Shown here piece after piece: positions 46,132-54,365 of a stretch of DNA of 64,000 bases. A program made the position numbers and the translations under genes. The notes under the pieces were generated by a model, which did no database searches, was not told where the DNA came from, and was given only the letters and a program-made list of their open reading frames with translations. The stretch is from Paenibacillus macquariensis (GTDB lineage Bacteria > Bacillota > Bacilli > Paenibacillales > Paenibacillaceae): positions 124,001-188,000 of the forward strand of contig NZ_FTNK01000009.1 of NCBI RefSeq assembly GCF_900156375.1. The letters run 5' to 3'. How positions within the stretch are numbered: position 1 is the stretch's first letter; every line of letters starts with the position of its first letter.

Positions 46132-46161
46132 TTGACGGATGCCATAACCATGAATTATTAT
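46132..46161 (+). promoter_or_regulatory. Promoter of the glucose/GlcNAc PTS operon
   Basis: TTGACG (46132-46137) is 18 bp from TATTAT (46156-46161). A leader of over 200 bases with an antiterminator and terminator follows. Confidence 0.6.
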
Positions 46162-46190
46162 AGGGTCATAATAAAAAAACGAATTCACTT

Positions 46191-46224
46191 GGTGTGTTAC
46201 CGTTAATATTAATGGGCATGAGCC
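46191..46224 (+). promoter_or_regulatory. RAT-like antiterminator RNA element (GlcT type)
   Basis: GGTGTGTTACCG, a short spacer, then GGGCATGAGCC, form the partly symmetric layout of ribonucleic antitermination targets bound by GlcT/LicT-type proteins. The 3' half shares bases with the 5' arm of the terminator that follows, so the two structures are mutually exclusive. Confidence 0.7.
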
Positions 46225-46273
46225 AAGGAAAGCGAACCTAGAAGTAATAGGTCCCTTTCCTTGGCTCATTTTA
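46218..46273 (+). terminator. Leader terminator controlled by the RAT element
   Basis: ATGAGCCAAGGAAAG (46218-46232) and CTTTCCTTGGCTCAT (46255-46269) form a perfect 15-bp stem. Inner arms ACCTA and TAGGT pair again, and TTTT follows. It lies 120 bp before the IIA gene, as expected for antitermination control of a PTS operon. Confidence 0.85.
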
Positions 46274-46390
46274 ATGTTTATTTAAAAATTCCCGTTATGT
46301 AGAGTGAGTTAAATGGACGGGGATAGTGTAATAGTAAATGTAGCACACTAAAGAATAGACATCCGTTAATCCGGATTAGGAGGAATACTT

Positions 46391-46885
46391 ATGTTTTGGA
46401 AAAAGAAAAAAGAAGAGAACGTTGTTGTTGATATTTACGCTCCTGTAACAGGTAATGCGGTTGCACTTACTAAGGTCCCTGATGAGGCGTTTGCCGGTGG
46501 CCATATGGGTCGCGGGGTCGCTATTGAACCGACAGAAGGAAAGCTCATCGCTCCGTTTGACGGAACGGTTGCTCATATCATTAAATCCAAACATGCGATC
46601 ATGTTGGAGCATCCCGCGGGGTTGCAATTCCTATTCCATATTGGCGTAAACACGGTATCTCTCAAGGGTGAAGGTTTTATCTCTCACGTAGCTACTGGAG
46701 ATAAGGTTAAGGCAGGACAAGTATTAATTGAATTCGACATCGAGAAGATCAAAGCGGCAGGTTATCCCGTCATTACCCCGATTATTGTAACGAACGTGGA
46801 TGATGTGACAAGCGACTTAGAATTAATCACCGGACCTGTTCAAGCAGGTAGTAGCGTCATTTTGAAGGCGGTTATAAAGTCATAG
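46391..46885 (+). CDS. crr: PTS glucose-type IIA component
   Basis: A 164-residue free-standing IIA(Glc) domain. The phosphorylatable His is in LQFLFHIGVNTVSLKGEGF (about residue 88), and the second conserved His is in AIMLEHPAG. It accepts phosphate from HPr and passes it to IIB. The N-terminus begins with a short Lys-rich tail (MFWKKKKEE). TAGGAGG precedes the ATG. It is followed after 29 bp by the IICB gene and preceded by the antitermination leader, so both are co-regulated. Confidence 0.92.
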   Translation: MFWKKKKEENVVVDIYAPVTGNAVALTKVPDEAFAGGHMGRGVAIEPTEGKLIAPFDGTVAHIIKSKHAIMLEHPAGLQFLFHIGVNTVSLKGEGFISHVATGDKVKAGQVLIEFDIEKIKAAGYPVITPIIVTNVDDVTSDLELITGPVQAGSSVILKAVIKS

Positions 46886-46914
46886 CATTATAAAAAGGAA
46901 AGGATGATTCATTC

Positions 46915-48366
46915 ATGTTAGCATTTCTCCAAAAAATCGGTAAGTCGCTGATGCTTCCAGTTGCTACATTACCGGCTGCAGCCATCCTAATGCGTTTCGG
47001 TAACGTCGATTACATTAAGGATTTTCACATGGGGGACAGTGTAGGGGGTTTCTTAAATACTTACGTTGCACCGTTTCTGAATGCGGGCGGAGGTACGATA
47101 TTCGATAACCTCCCGCTAATCTTCGCAGTTGGGGTTGCAATTGGATTGGCAGGCGATGCTGTAGCAGCATTATCAGCAGTAATCGGGTATATGATCTTGG
47201 CTAAAGTACTTCTAATTGTACCAGGAATATTCCCTGAATTAATGCAATCAGCTGATACTAAATTGAACATGGGTGTTCTCGGCGGTATCTTGGTAGGTTG
47301 TATCGCAGCAGGTCTTTATAAGAAATATCATAAAATCAAGCTACCAGACTGGCTCGGATTCTTCGGTGGAAAACGTTTCGTACCTATGGCTACAGCGTTC
47401 ACAATGGTCGTTGTAGGTCTGGTATGTGGTCTTGTATGGGGTCCTGTTCAAGCGGCTCTTGATACATTCGGTGGCTGGGTTACAGGTCTCGGTGGAGTAG
47501 GATCTGCCATTCATATGGTTGCTAACCGTCTCTTAGTACCATTTGGCCTTCATCATATCATTAACTCAATCGTTTGGTTCCAAATTGGTGATTTCGTAAA
47601 TGCTGCTGGCGATGTCGTTCATGGTGACTTAACTCGCTTCTTCGCTAAGGATCCCTCAGCAGGTATGTTTATGACAGGATTCTTCCCAGTCATGATGTTC
47701 GGTCTTCCAGCTGCTGCATTTGCCATTATTCATACGGCTAAGCCAGAAAGACGCAAAGCAATTGGATCTATCTTTATCGGTGCAGCATTTGCTTCATTCT
47801 TGACTGGTATTACTGAGCCTTTAGAATTTGCCTTTATGTTTGTTGCACCTTTACTTTACGGTGTGCATGTTGTTTTATCAGGTGCTGTTGCTTTTATATC
47901 TTATGCAATGGGTATGAAGCTCGGCTTTGGTTTCTCGGCAGGTTTCCTCGATTATGCAATCAACTATCAACTAGCTACGAAGCCATTGCTATTGATACCA
48001 ATTGGTCTAGTAACCGCAGTGGTGTATTATGTGGTATTCCGCTTCCTAATTGTGAAGTTTAACCTCAAAACACCGGGTCGTGAGGATGAAGTTGTTGAGC
48101 TTGAAGGTTCAGCTTCCGGTGCCATATCTGGGGACAGCCGCGCTGCTAAAATCTTGTCCCAACTAGGCGGATCTAGCAACATTGAGTCCGTTGATGCTTG
48201 TATTACACGTCTTCGTCTCATCGTTAAAGATGAGAAAGTAGTTAACGACGCTGGTCTTAAGCAACTTGGTGCTGCTGGCGTTATGAGACTTGGAAAAGGC
48301 GCAGTTCAAGTCGTATTCGGTCCACAATCCGAAACGATCAAGGACGAAATTAATGACATTTTGTAG
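46915..48366 (+). CDS. nagE: PTS IICB permease, NagE/N-acetylglucosamine-like
   Basis: A 483-residue IIC membrane domain (about 1-390) joined to a IIB domain (about 405-483) with the phosphoryl Cys in VDACITRLRL (about 428). The stretch VPFGLHHIINSIVWFQIGDF is closer to the NagE (GlcNAc) group than to PtsG, whose equivalent reads LHHIWN. The sugar is therefore probably N-acetylglucosamine, with glucose as an alternative. This fits the nagA-nagB genes 3-5 kb downstream. There is no IIA domain; the adjacent IIA gene supplies it. A strong terminator follows. Confidence 0.9.
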   Translation: MLAFLQKIGKSLMLPVATLPAAAILMRFGNVDYIKDFHMGDSVGGFLNTYVAPFLNAGGGTIFDNLPLIFAVGVAIGLAGDAVAALSAVIGYMILAKVLLIVPGIFPELMQSADTKLNMGVLGGILVGCIAAGLYKKYHKIKLPDWLGFFGGKRFVPMATAFTMVVVGLVCGLVWGPVQAALDTFGGWVTGLGGVGSAIHMVANRLLVPFGLHHIINSIVWFQIGDFVNAAGDVVHGDLTRFFAKDPSAGMFMTGFFPVMMFGLPAAAFAIIHTAKPERRKAIGSIFIGAAFASFLTGITEPLEFAFMFVAPLLYGVHVVLSGAVAFISYAMGMKLGFGFSAGFLDYAINYQLATKPLLLIPIGLVTAVVYYVVFRFLIVKFNLKTPGREDEVVELEGSASGAISGDSRAAKILSQLGGSSNIESVDACITRLRLIVKDEKVVNDAGLKQLGAAGVMRLGKGAVQVVFGPQSETIKDEINDIL

Positions 48367-48415
48367 TAAATATAGCTAGTAAATAGACTTAGTCTAACTA
48401 ATGGTTATGAATAAC

Positions 48416-48463
48416 AAACGTGGTGATCGCTCCTAGTTGGGAGTAATCACCACGTTTTTTCTC
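48416..48463 (+). terminator. Terminator after the PTS operon
   Basis: AACGTGGTGAT and ATCACCACGTT form a perfect 11-bp stem enclosing CTCC/GGAG, then TTTTTT. Confidence 0.92.
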
Positions 48464-48607
48464 GTGAATGAAATAATCAGAAATGATGGATGGTGCGATT
48501 ATGTGTAATTTTATAAGGGGGAATAACTTGTTATTGATCATAAATGGTATATAATGACATATATTGGTACTGTAAATGAAAAATGGGTACCAAGCGGAGG
48601 AGAGTAT

Positions 48608-49177
48608 GTGAAGGATAGAATCATTAATGGCACTATAGTCTTGATTCAACAAAAGGGCTTTACCTTTACCCTTAGTGATGTAGCTAAGCAGGTTGCGATT
48701 AGTAAACGAACAATTTATGAGCACTTTACATCCAAAGACGACATCGTCGAGCATATTGTGAACAGACTTATTTTAGAGATTAAGGAAAGAGAACAAAGCA
48801 TTGCAGAAGATGAACAGCTTGATGTGCTACAAAAGATCGAGCAGATGTTAGTGTGCATCCCGGAGGAGTTCGCAGGATTGGATATGAGGTTGTTATCAGA
48901 ATTACAGAATGCCCATTATTCGCAGTGGCAAATTCTCGATTCCTTCTTAAAGGAGGAATGGACCATCATGTTGGAATTAATGAAGCAAGGGATAGAACAG
49001 GGCGTAATCCGGAACATCCACTTGCCATTATTTATTGAACTTTACTTGAGCGCGATCAATCAAATTTATGATCCATTGTCCAATTTGAAAGATGATATGA
49101 CGATGAGGGATATTCTTCAATCGGTGGTAGATATTCTGTTATACGGTATTACCACACAACAACACATTAGAGGGTGA
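48608..49177 (+). CDS. TetR family regulator (YvaF-like)
   Basis: A 189-residue TetR protein. The HTH reads LSDVAKQVAISKRTIYEHFTS (about 24-44). GTG 48608 is selected by GGAGGA 6 nt upstream; the ATG at 48554 lacks a site. Its stop TGA shares bases with the head of the SMR gene frame, and the order TetR, SMR, DUF5360 matches yvaF-yvaE-yvaD in B. subtilis. It probably represses its own operon and is released by a toxic cation that the pump exports. Confidence 0.87.
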   Translation: MKDRIINGTIVLIQQKGFTFTLSDVAKQVAISKRTIYEHFTSKDDIVEHIVNRLILEIKEREQSIAEDEQLDVLQKIEQMLVCIPEEFAGLDMRLLSELQNAHYSQWQILDSFLKEEWTIMLELMKQGIEQGVIRNIHLPLFIELYLSAINQIYDPLSNLKDDMTMRDILQSVVDILLYGITTQQHIRG

Positions 49178-49185
49178 GGATTCGT

Positions 49186-49545
49186 ATGCATTGGTTATAT
49201 TTATGTTTGGCGATTGTATTTGAGGTGGGTGGAACGCTGAGTATGAAGTTGTCGGAAGGATTCACCAAATGGCAACCTAGCGTCCTACTTGTGGTCTTCT
49301 ATATTTGTAGTTTTGTATTTCTAACATTGACGTTGAAGGAGCTTGAAGTGTCTACTGTATATGCGATTTGGTCCGGTGTGGGGATTGTAGCTATTACAAT
49401 CATTGGATTTGTATATTTTGGAGAGCGTGTTAATGTGACTAAGGTAATTTCTATTGCACTGATCGTCATAGGGGTCATCACATTGAATCTTAGTTCAGAG
49501 AAGACTTCTGATCCGGTTCCAACGGTAAGCAAGTCCATCGAGTAG
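49186..49545 (+). CDS. Small multidrug resistance pump (YvaE/EmrE-like)
   Basis: A 119-residue SMR-family protein with four membrane segments. The conserved proton/drug-binding Glu lies in CLAIVFEVGGT (about residue 13), followed by LSMKLSEGFT; the later segments carry TVYAIWSGVG and IALIVIGVITLNL. It would act as a homodimeric antiporter of quaternary amines. ATG 49186 with GAGG at 6 nt is preferred over GTG 49174. No second SMR partner is present. It follows directly on its TetR regulator. Confidence 0.9.
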   Translation: MHWLYLCLAIVFEVGGTLSMKLSEGFTKWQPSVLLVVFYICSFVFLTLTLKELEVSTVYAIWSGVGIVAITIIGFVYFGERVNVTKVISIALIVIGVITLNLSSEKTSDPVPTVSKSIE

Positions 49546-49626
49546 GAATTTGAAGATAAGCGACACTATCATTTTTATATACGTTGGAGGTTAAGGATGA
49601 GATGATTAAAGCCGCCCTTTTTCCTC

Positions 49627-49905
49627 ATGACAGACATCGGATTTATTGTGTATTGGATTGTCACTTATTTTCACATCATTCCGACAAGTTGGGCATTTAA
49701 AGATTATGATAATCCGATCATCATAGCTTGGAACTGGTCGTTCTTTCCATTAGATATTATGATCTCGTTCACGGGTCTCTACAGCTTGTATTTATATCGT
49801 AAACAGCGCTCACCATGGCAGGGATTTGCGTTCATATCGCTCGTATTGACATTCTGCTCGGGATTGGTATCTCAGGGATATTATATAGCTCGTCGTTTAA
49901 AATAA
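49627..49905 (+). CDS. DUF5360 small membrane protein (YvaD-like), possible 5' frameshift
   Basis: A 92-residue membrane protein with about three segments and the WNWSFFPLDIMISFTGLYS block that I associate with DUF5360 (YvaD). ATG 49627 has no ribosome binding site. An ATG at 49602, with GGAGG and AAGGA upstream, reads MIKAALF in another frame and would join on by a one-base change in the CCCTTTTTCCTC tract. The gene is therefore perhaps frameshifted or its start misread. It is the third gene of the yvaFED-like unit. Function unknown. Confidence 0.68.
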   Translation: MTDIGFIVYWIVTYFHIIPTSWAFKDYDNPIIIAWNWSFFPLDIMISFTGLYSLYLYRKQRSPWQGFAFISLVLTFCSGLVSQGYYIARRLK

Positions 49906-49947
49906 CACAAAGCGACTCGCTATCACTCTTCTCATTGGAATAAATAG

Positions 49948-49992
49948 AAAAAGAGGTTAGCTCGGGATACATCACGGGCTAGCCTCTTTTTG
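49948..49992. terminator. Bidirectional terminator between yvaD-like and hmoA-like genes
   Basis: AAAGAGGTTAGCTCG and CGGGCTAGCCTCTTT form a long stem with one mismatch and T-runs on both strands. Confidence 0.9.
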
Positions 49993-50000
49993 GTAATTTA

Positions 50001-50333
50001 CTATTTAGCGATTTCTTTTGTTGATGCTACTTCATACGTAATAATTTCATTACTAATAATAGGTGATTCTTTGGGAGCAGCATCTGGACTTGGTTCTGGA
50101 CGTTTGTGAGATGCTTTGAAAGCATCACTGTTTCTCCATGCCGTAAAGTCATCCTGCGTATCCCAATACGTATTTACGCTCAATTCATCATAATCAGGCA
50201 GGTTTTGTGTAAGCAAGACCTCTACCTTTATCATACCTTTTGTAGAATCCAAGGGACCTGGTGCTGTAAATCTTGGCGCCATGGCTGCACCCATACCTTT
50301 TTTTACTTTCATTCTGTTCGTTACAATAATCAC
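50001..50333 (-). CDS. hmoA: Heme-degrading monooxygenase (HmoA/IsdG-like)
   Basis: A 110-residue ABM-fold enzyme. The catalytic Asn, Trp and His of IsdG-type enzymes appear as IVTNRMKVK (residue 6), DFTAWRNSD (about 66) and KASHKRPE (about 76, probable heme ligand). It opens heme, releasing iron, and acts as a dimer in the cytosol. GTG start with GGGAG 9 nt upstream. A 19-bp perfect palindrome lies 27 bp before the start. No Fur box was seen. It complements the siderophore island as a second iron source. Confidence 0.88.
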   Translation of the reverse strand: MIIVTNRMKVKKGMGAAMAPRFTAPGPLDSTKGMIKVEVLLTQNLPDYDELSVNTYWDTQDDFTAWRNSDAFKASHKRPEPSPDAAPKESPIISNEIITYEVASTKEIAK

Positions 50334-50359
50334 GATACATCGCTCCCTTTATCAAATTT

Positions 50360-50378
50360 CAACGGGTTTAACCCGTTG
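50360..50378. promoter_or_regulatory. 19-bp perfect palindrome upstream of hmoA
   Basis: CAACGGGTT-T-AACCCGTTG is a perfect 9-1-9 palindrome 27 bp before the hmoA start. The one-base spacer makes an RNA hairpin unlikely, so a protein operator is the better reading. The regulator is unknown. Confidence 0.6.
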
Positions 50379-50538
50379 TGTAATATTGGAACTATCTTCT
50401 TAATTTTAATCCTTTAAATAGCAAAAGCAAATGGAGCCACTTTTAAGTAATCCCTTAACGAATGAAATAAGTTAATAAGTGCACAATAAAGCAAGATGTA
50501 GCTTTGAGTTAATTTATGTTAAGGGAGCAGGTACATAT

Positions 50539-51198
50539 ATGAAAAGCAAGTTTTTGAAATTAACGATGTTATGTGTGATCTTTATTACGAGTGTAGCACC
50601 ATTAAGTGTCCAAGCTATGGAATATGAGCAAACCCATGCTGCGCATAAAGATTGTCTGAGCCCTGCCAAGGTGAAGCTTAAAGAGGACTTGAGGAGGTCA
50701 TGGATCGACCATGTCGTATGGACCAGAAGCTACATCGTAAGTGCCCTCGAAGGGTTGGCGGATCAACAGAAAGTACTTGAAAGACTTCTACGAAATCAGC
50801 AGGATATTGGGAATCTGATTAAGCCATATTATGGCGAAGAAGTTGGGAATAAGTTCGCTGAACTACTGCGAGAGCATATTCTACTTGCGGGAAAAGTATT
50901 AGATGCAGCTAAAGCTGGAAATCAGGCGAATCTAGAAAAGTACAATAAAGAATGGCACAGAAATGCAGATGATATCGCTAAATTTCTTAGTAGTGTGAAT
51001 CCGTATTGGTCGGAAAAAGTGATCAAGGACATGATGTATGAACACTTGCAACTAATCATAGACGATGTCACAGCAAGACTTAAGAAGGATTGGGATGCTG
51101 AGACGATTGCTTTTGATAAAGGCGTGGATCATATGGTCGAATTTGCAGATATTCTTACAGAAGGGATTGTTAAGCAATTCCCTGATCGGTTTAAATGA
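50539..51198 (+). CDS. Secreted helical protein of unknown function
   Basis: A 219-residue protein with a signal peptide (cleavage near VQAME, about 26) and a long all-helical mature part that looks like two related helical halves. Recurring H/W positions include RRSWIDHVVWTRSYI, LLREHILLAGKVLD and YEHLQLIIDDVTARL. I have seen such proteins labelled acetylglutamate kinase or glycosyltransferase, but neither fold is visible. ATG 50539 with GGGAGC is preferred over the frame start at 50479. The His/Trp periodicity suggests metal or heme contact, which is only inference. Confidence 0.72.
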   Translation: MKSKFLKLTMLCVIFITSVAPLSVQAMEYEQTHAAHKDCLSPAKVKLKEDLRRSWIDHVVWTRSYIVSALEGLADQQKVLERLLRNQQDIGNLIKPYYGEEVGNKFAELLREHILLAGKVLDAAKAGNQANLEKYNKEWHRNADDIAKFLSSVNPYWSEKVIKDMMYEHLQLIIDDVTARLKKDWDAETIAFDKGVDHMVEFADILTEGIVKQFPDRFK

Positions 51199-51356
51199 AA
51201 GATATGAGGCCTGACTTTTAGTTCAATCTATTTAACGGTTCTCTTTGGAGTGTGGAATTTCCGCTAAGCAATCGAACGAGAAAGTATGCGTTTATGGATA
51301 TAGAATACAGAATCCTGAGCACTCAGAATGGAATGGAACAACACTGAATATTTATT

Positions 51357-51394
51357 AAAAAAGCAATAAGCGCAGTTACGCTTATTGCTTTTTT
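51357..51394. terminator. Perfect hairpin terminator
   Basis: AAAAAGCAATAAGCG pairs with CGCTTATTGCTTTTT around a 6-base loop. It lies 160 bp after the helical-protein gene. Confidence 0.88.
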
Positions 51395-51513
51395 AGCTAT
51401 ATATCTATGAAGTATTCGTAGAAAAGTTTGAAAAAGCTACATCCTCCAATGAGCGACCATTTTTCTGGGTTTCATTTAAAGTGAACTGTTGTAAGCATGC
51501 TCTATGGTACGCA

Positions 51514-51552
51514 AAAACGCAGCATTCCCGAAGGGGTTGCTGCGTTTTTTAA
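51514..51552. terminator. Bidirectional terminator before nagA 3' end
   Basis: AAAACGCAGCA and TGCTGCGTTTT form a stem with an 11-base loop, with A-run and T-run on the two sides. It ends the nagBA transcript on the minus strand. Confidence 0.88.
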
Positions 51553-51583
51553 GTTCTATCACACGCTTGTTGTGAAGCGTTAG

Positions 51584-52759
51584 TTACACGATTTGTCGTC
51601 CTTGTACCCACACATTACGAAGGCTCAACTCAGCATCTAACAGAAGAATATCAGCGTGTTTACCAGCTTCAAGTGATCCGATGTATTGGTCTAATCCAAG
51701 CGAAATCGCAGGATTTAGACTGGCAGCTTCGGAAGCTTCTTCAAGAGTAAGACCTACGTCTGCGATTAGATTACGGAAACCACGGATCATCGTTAATGTA
51801 CTTCCAGCAAGCGCGCCATCGTTATTCTTAAGTGTCGCAATGCCTCCAGATACATTTACGGGTTGATCACCTAATGTGTACTCGCCGTCGCCAAGTCCAG
51901 CTGCAGACATCGCATCGGTGATGAGTATTAGATTAGATTCTGTTTTCATACGTGCCAGGATAGACATCACAGCAGGATGGACATGGATACCATCAGCGAT
52001 TAGTTCTGCGGCAATCCGTTGATCGCCGAGTACAGCTCCCGCAGTACCAGGTTTACGATGATGTAAAGGAGTCATAGCATTAAATGCATGAACCGCCTGA
52101 GAGAGTCCTGCCTCAACTGCGGCAATGACTTGATCATACGTGGCATCGGTATGTCCAAGTGCTGGTGTAATACCCTTATCACGCAACCATGAGATGACCT
52201 CAAGAGCACCATCACGCTCAGGTGCAAGTGTAACTTGGCGAATAAGATTAGGGTATTGTTGTTCCCATGCTTCCAACCAGCTAACATTCGGAAGCACGAT
52301 ATGTTCAGGGTTCTGAGCACCAGGCCATTGCGGACTGATGAACGGTCCTTCGAGATGTACCCCCGCTAATTGAGCGAATGGCATATCTTCTGAACGGTAA
52401 GCATTCACTTCGCGTAGCACATTATCAATGTCTGCTTTGGGTGCAGTCATGGTCGTTGCAAGCATCGTAGTTGTTCCTTGGGAACTATGGAAGCGAGTAA
52501 TCGCATCCAAGGTTTCACGATCGCTGTCCATGAAATCATGTCCATCCCCACCGTGTACGTGAACATCTACGAACCCGGGGATAAGTAGGCCATTCTCTTC
52601 TGTAGGAACGGTTAACCACTCTGCATAATCGCTCGGGAGATCTTTACGCTCGCCAACATATGAAATGGTCGTTCCTGATACGGCGATTACGCCATTTTCA
52701 ATAAGACCAAGGGGTGTCAGCACTTTTCCGTAAAAAAGTTGTCCTGTTGTGCTACTCAT
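51584..52759 (-). CDS. nagA: N-acetylglucosamine-6-phosphate deacetylase
   Basis: A 391-residue amidohydrolase-fold enzyme that converts GlcNAc-6-P to glucosamine-6-P and acetate. Metal-site motif FVDVHVHGGDGHDFMD (about 60-75), the HLEGPFISP block, and the catalytic Asp in LILITDAMSAAG are present. Its ATG overlaps the TAA of nagB by one base, so the two are translationally coupled. It is the last gene of the rpiR-nagB-nagA operon, with a bidirectional terminator behind. Confidence 0.95.
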   Translation of the reverse strand: MSSTTGQLFYGKVLTPLGLIENGVIAVSGTTISYVGERKDLPSDYAEWLTVPTEENGLLIPGFVDVHVHGGDGHDFMDSDRETLDAITRFHSSQGTTTMLATTMTAPKADIDNVLREVNAYRSEDMPFAQLAGVHLEGPFISPQWPGAQNPEHIVLPNVSWLEAWEQQYPNLIRQVTLAPERDGALEVISWLRDKGITPALGHTDATYDQVIAAVEAGLSQAVHAFNAMTPLHHRKPGTAGAVLGDQRIAAELIADGIHVHPAVMSILARMKTESNLILITDAMSAAGLGDGEYTLGDQPVNVSGGIATLKNNDGALAGSTLTMIRGFRNLIADVGLTLEEASEAASLNPAISLGLDQYIGSLEAGKHADILLLDAELSLRNVWVQGRQIV

Positions 52760-53484
52760 TATAGTAAACTTCCTGCTTCTTCATCTAGAAGAACGATGAC
52801 ATTTGGGTGACACTGTAGTAAGGAAGCAGGGCATTGTGTCGTAATTGGCCCTTGAAGAGCAGCTTTTACAGCCTCAGCTTTCCCAGCACCACGTGCAAGT
52901 AGGATAATCTGGCGGGCTTTCATAATGCTAGCTACACCCATTGTGATTGCTTGCTTAGGTACTTCATCAAGTGAAGCGAAGAAGCGAGCATTAGCTTCTA
53001 GTGTTTCTTCCATTAGATCAATCACATGCGTACCGCCGTAAAGATGATCATCAGGTTCATTGAAGCCGATATGGCCATTGGAACCAATACCTAGAATTTG
53101 AATATCAACAGGTCCATTTTGCTCAAGCGCAAGGTCATAAGCTTTACATTCAGCTTCAAGATCTTCTGCATTGGCGTTCGGGATATGTGTGTTTTGTAGA
53201 TCGATATCGATATGGTTAAAGAGGTTTTCCTTCATAAAAGTTTTGTAACTTTGTGAGTGATCGCCAGATATCCCAACATACTCATCAAGGTTATATGCAG
53301 ATACTTGGGAGAAGCTTACAAGTCCCTTTTTATTCATTTCAGCTAGACGTGTATAGATACCAATTGGAGAGCTACCTGTAGCAAGTCCAAGAATGGCATT
53401 TGGTTTGCTTTGTACTAGACTAGCGATTAGATTGGCTCCGGTTTGCACGAAATCTTCTTCTGTTTTAAAAGTGAATATATTCAT
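52759..53484 (-). CDS. nagB: Glucosamine-6-phosphate deaminase
   Basis: A 241-residue enzyme that converts glucosamine-6-P to fructose-6-P and ammonia. Motifs are LGLATGSSPIGIY (phosphate binding), YNLDEYVGI with the catalytic Asp, and GIGSNGHIGFNEP. ATG 53484 is preferred: AGGAGG is about 10 nt upstream. The longer frame from a TTG at 53493 overlaps the regulator stop and lies only 3 nt from the site. It comes 5 bp after the RpiR-type regulator gene. Confidence 0.94.
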   Translation of the reverse strand: MNIFTFKTEEDFVQTGANLIASLVQSKPNAILGLATGSSPIGIYTRLAEMNKKGLVSFSQVSAYNLDEYVGISGDHSQSYKTFMKENLFNHIDIDLQNTHIPNANAEDLEAECKAYDLALEQNGPVDIQILGIGSNGHIGFNEPDDHLYGGTHVIDLMEETLEANARFFASLDEVPKQAITMGVASIMKARQIILLARGAGKAEAVKAALQGPITTQCPASLLQCHPNVIVLLDEEAGSLL

Positions 53485-53489
53485 ATGGC

Positions 53490-54365
53490 TCAATGGCCTC
53501 CTCGTTTATTACGATATTGTTGAACATTAATATAGGATTGCTCTAGCTTGGGAACAAAGTCCCCAAATTGCTTGCTAACCATCCCTGTGAAGAGAATGTC
53601 GATAATATGAAGTTGCGCAATACGTGATGCCATATCTCCACGCCGCATGCCTTGTTCTAAAGAAGAAGAGAACAGTGGAAGATCAGCTAGCGACGCCAAA
53701 GTATTACTTCCATAAGAAGTCAGGGAAATCGTAGTTGCTCCGTTGTTGCGTGCACAAGTGAGTGCATCGATGGTCTCTGGTGTTTCTCCAGAATAAGATA
53801 CGGCAAACGCGACATCATCAGGACCTAAAGTCGATGCGGATGTAATTTGCATGTGAGAATCGGCGAACGAAGTACAATTCACACCGATACGAATCAATTT
53901 TTGATAAAAGTCTTGGGCTACAATAGAGGAAGTTGCCATCCCGTATAGGTCAATCCTACGTGCACCACACAGCCAATCCACTACTTTTGTTAGTTTGGTT
54001 AGATCCAGTAAGGAGGTTGTATCCCTAATCGATGCTAGATGATTAGCTTGTATGGCCTCTACGATGAGAGATAAAGGATTACCTGCGACAATATCTTGGT
54101 ATGCAGAAGAATAAGATTCTTCTTCTGGTCCCCCTTGTGTTATTTCAGATGCTAGATGTACCTTGAAATCGGGAAATCCTTTGAAATGAAACACTTTGCA
54201 AAAACGTGTGATCGTAGCTGGGCTGACAGCAGATTGTTCTGCTAATTCCGTAATGCCCATATGAACAACTTCGCTTGGAGCCGCAAGAATACGTTCCGCT
54301 AATTTACGCTCTAAAGGGGATAACTTAGATAATTGACGCTGGATGGTGTGAAGGATAGTCGCTAT
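53490..54365 (-). CDS. RpiR-family regulator of the nag operon, apparent AUA start
   Basis: A 291-residue regulator with an N-terminal HTH_6 domain (HMGITELAEQSAVSPATITR at about 36-55) and a C-terminal SIS sugar-phosphate-binding domain (RIDLYGMATSSI, VSYSGETPETID). RpiR proteins are normally 280-290 residues with an HTH_6 lead of about 35 residues before this motif. Those residues (ILHTIQRQLSKLSPLERKL) are encoded here in frame, but there is no ATG, GTG or TTG between an in-frame stop and the Met at 54260. GGAGG lies 7 nt before an ATA at 54365-54363, which is therefore the likely start. It is the first gene of the operon and probably senses GlcN6P or GlcNAc6P. Confidence 0.8.
   Translation of the reverse strand: MATILHTIQRQLSKLSPLERKLAERILAAPSEVVHMGITELAEQSAVSPATITRFCKVFHFKGFPDFKVHLASEITQGGPEEESYSSAYQDIVAGNPLSLIVEAIQANHLASIRDTTSLLDLTKLTKVVDWLCGARRIDLYGMATSSIVAQDFYQKLIRIGVNCTSFADSHMQITSASTLGPDDVAFAVSYSGETPETIDALTCARNNGATTISLTSYGSNTLASLADLPLFSSSLEQGMRRGDMASRIAQLHIIDILFTGMVSKQFGDFVPKLEQSYINVQQYRNKRGGH

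Larger units (their letters stand above)
51199..51583 (+). other. 385-bp gap with two strong terminators, no clear gene
   Basis: The gap holds terminators at 51357-51394 and 51514-51550. Between them lies a minus-strand stretch that reads without stops for about 40 codons but has no start or ribosome site. No convincing gene or RNA can be supported. Confidence 0.5.

Noticed and set aside
51400..51520. Minus-strand open stretch of about 40 codons between two terminators
   Set aside because: It has no start codon with a ribosome site and is bounded by terminators. It could be a decayed fragment but cannot be supported.
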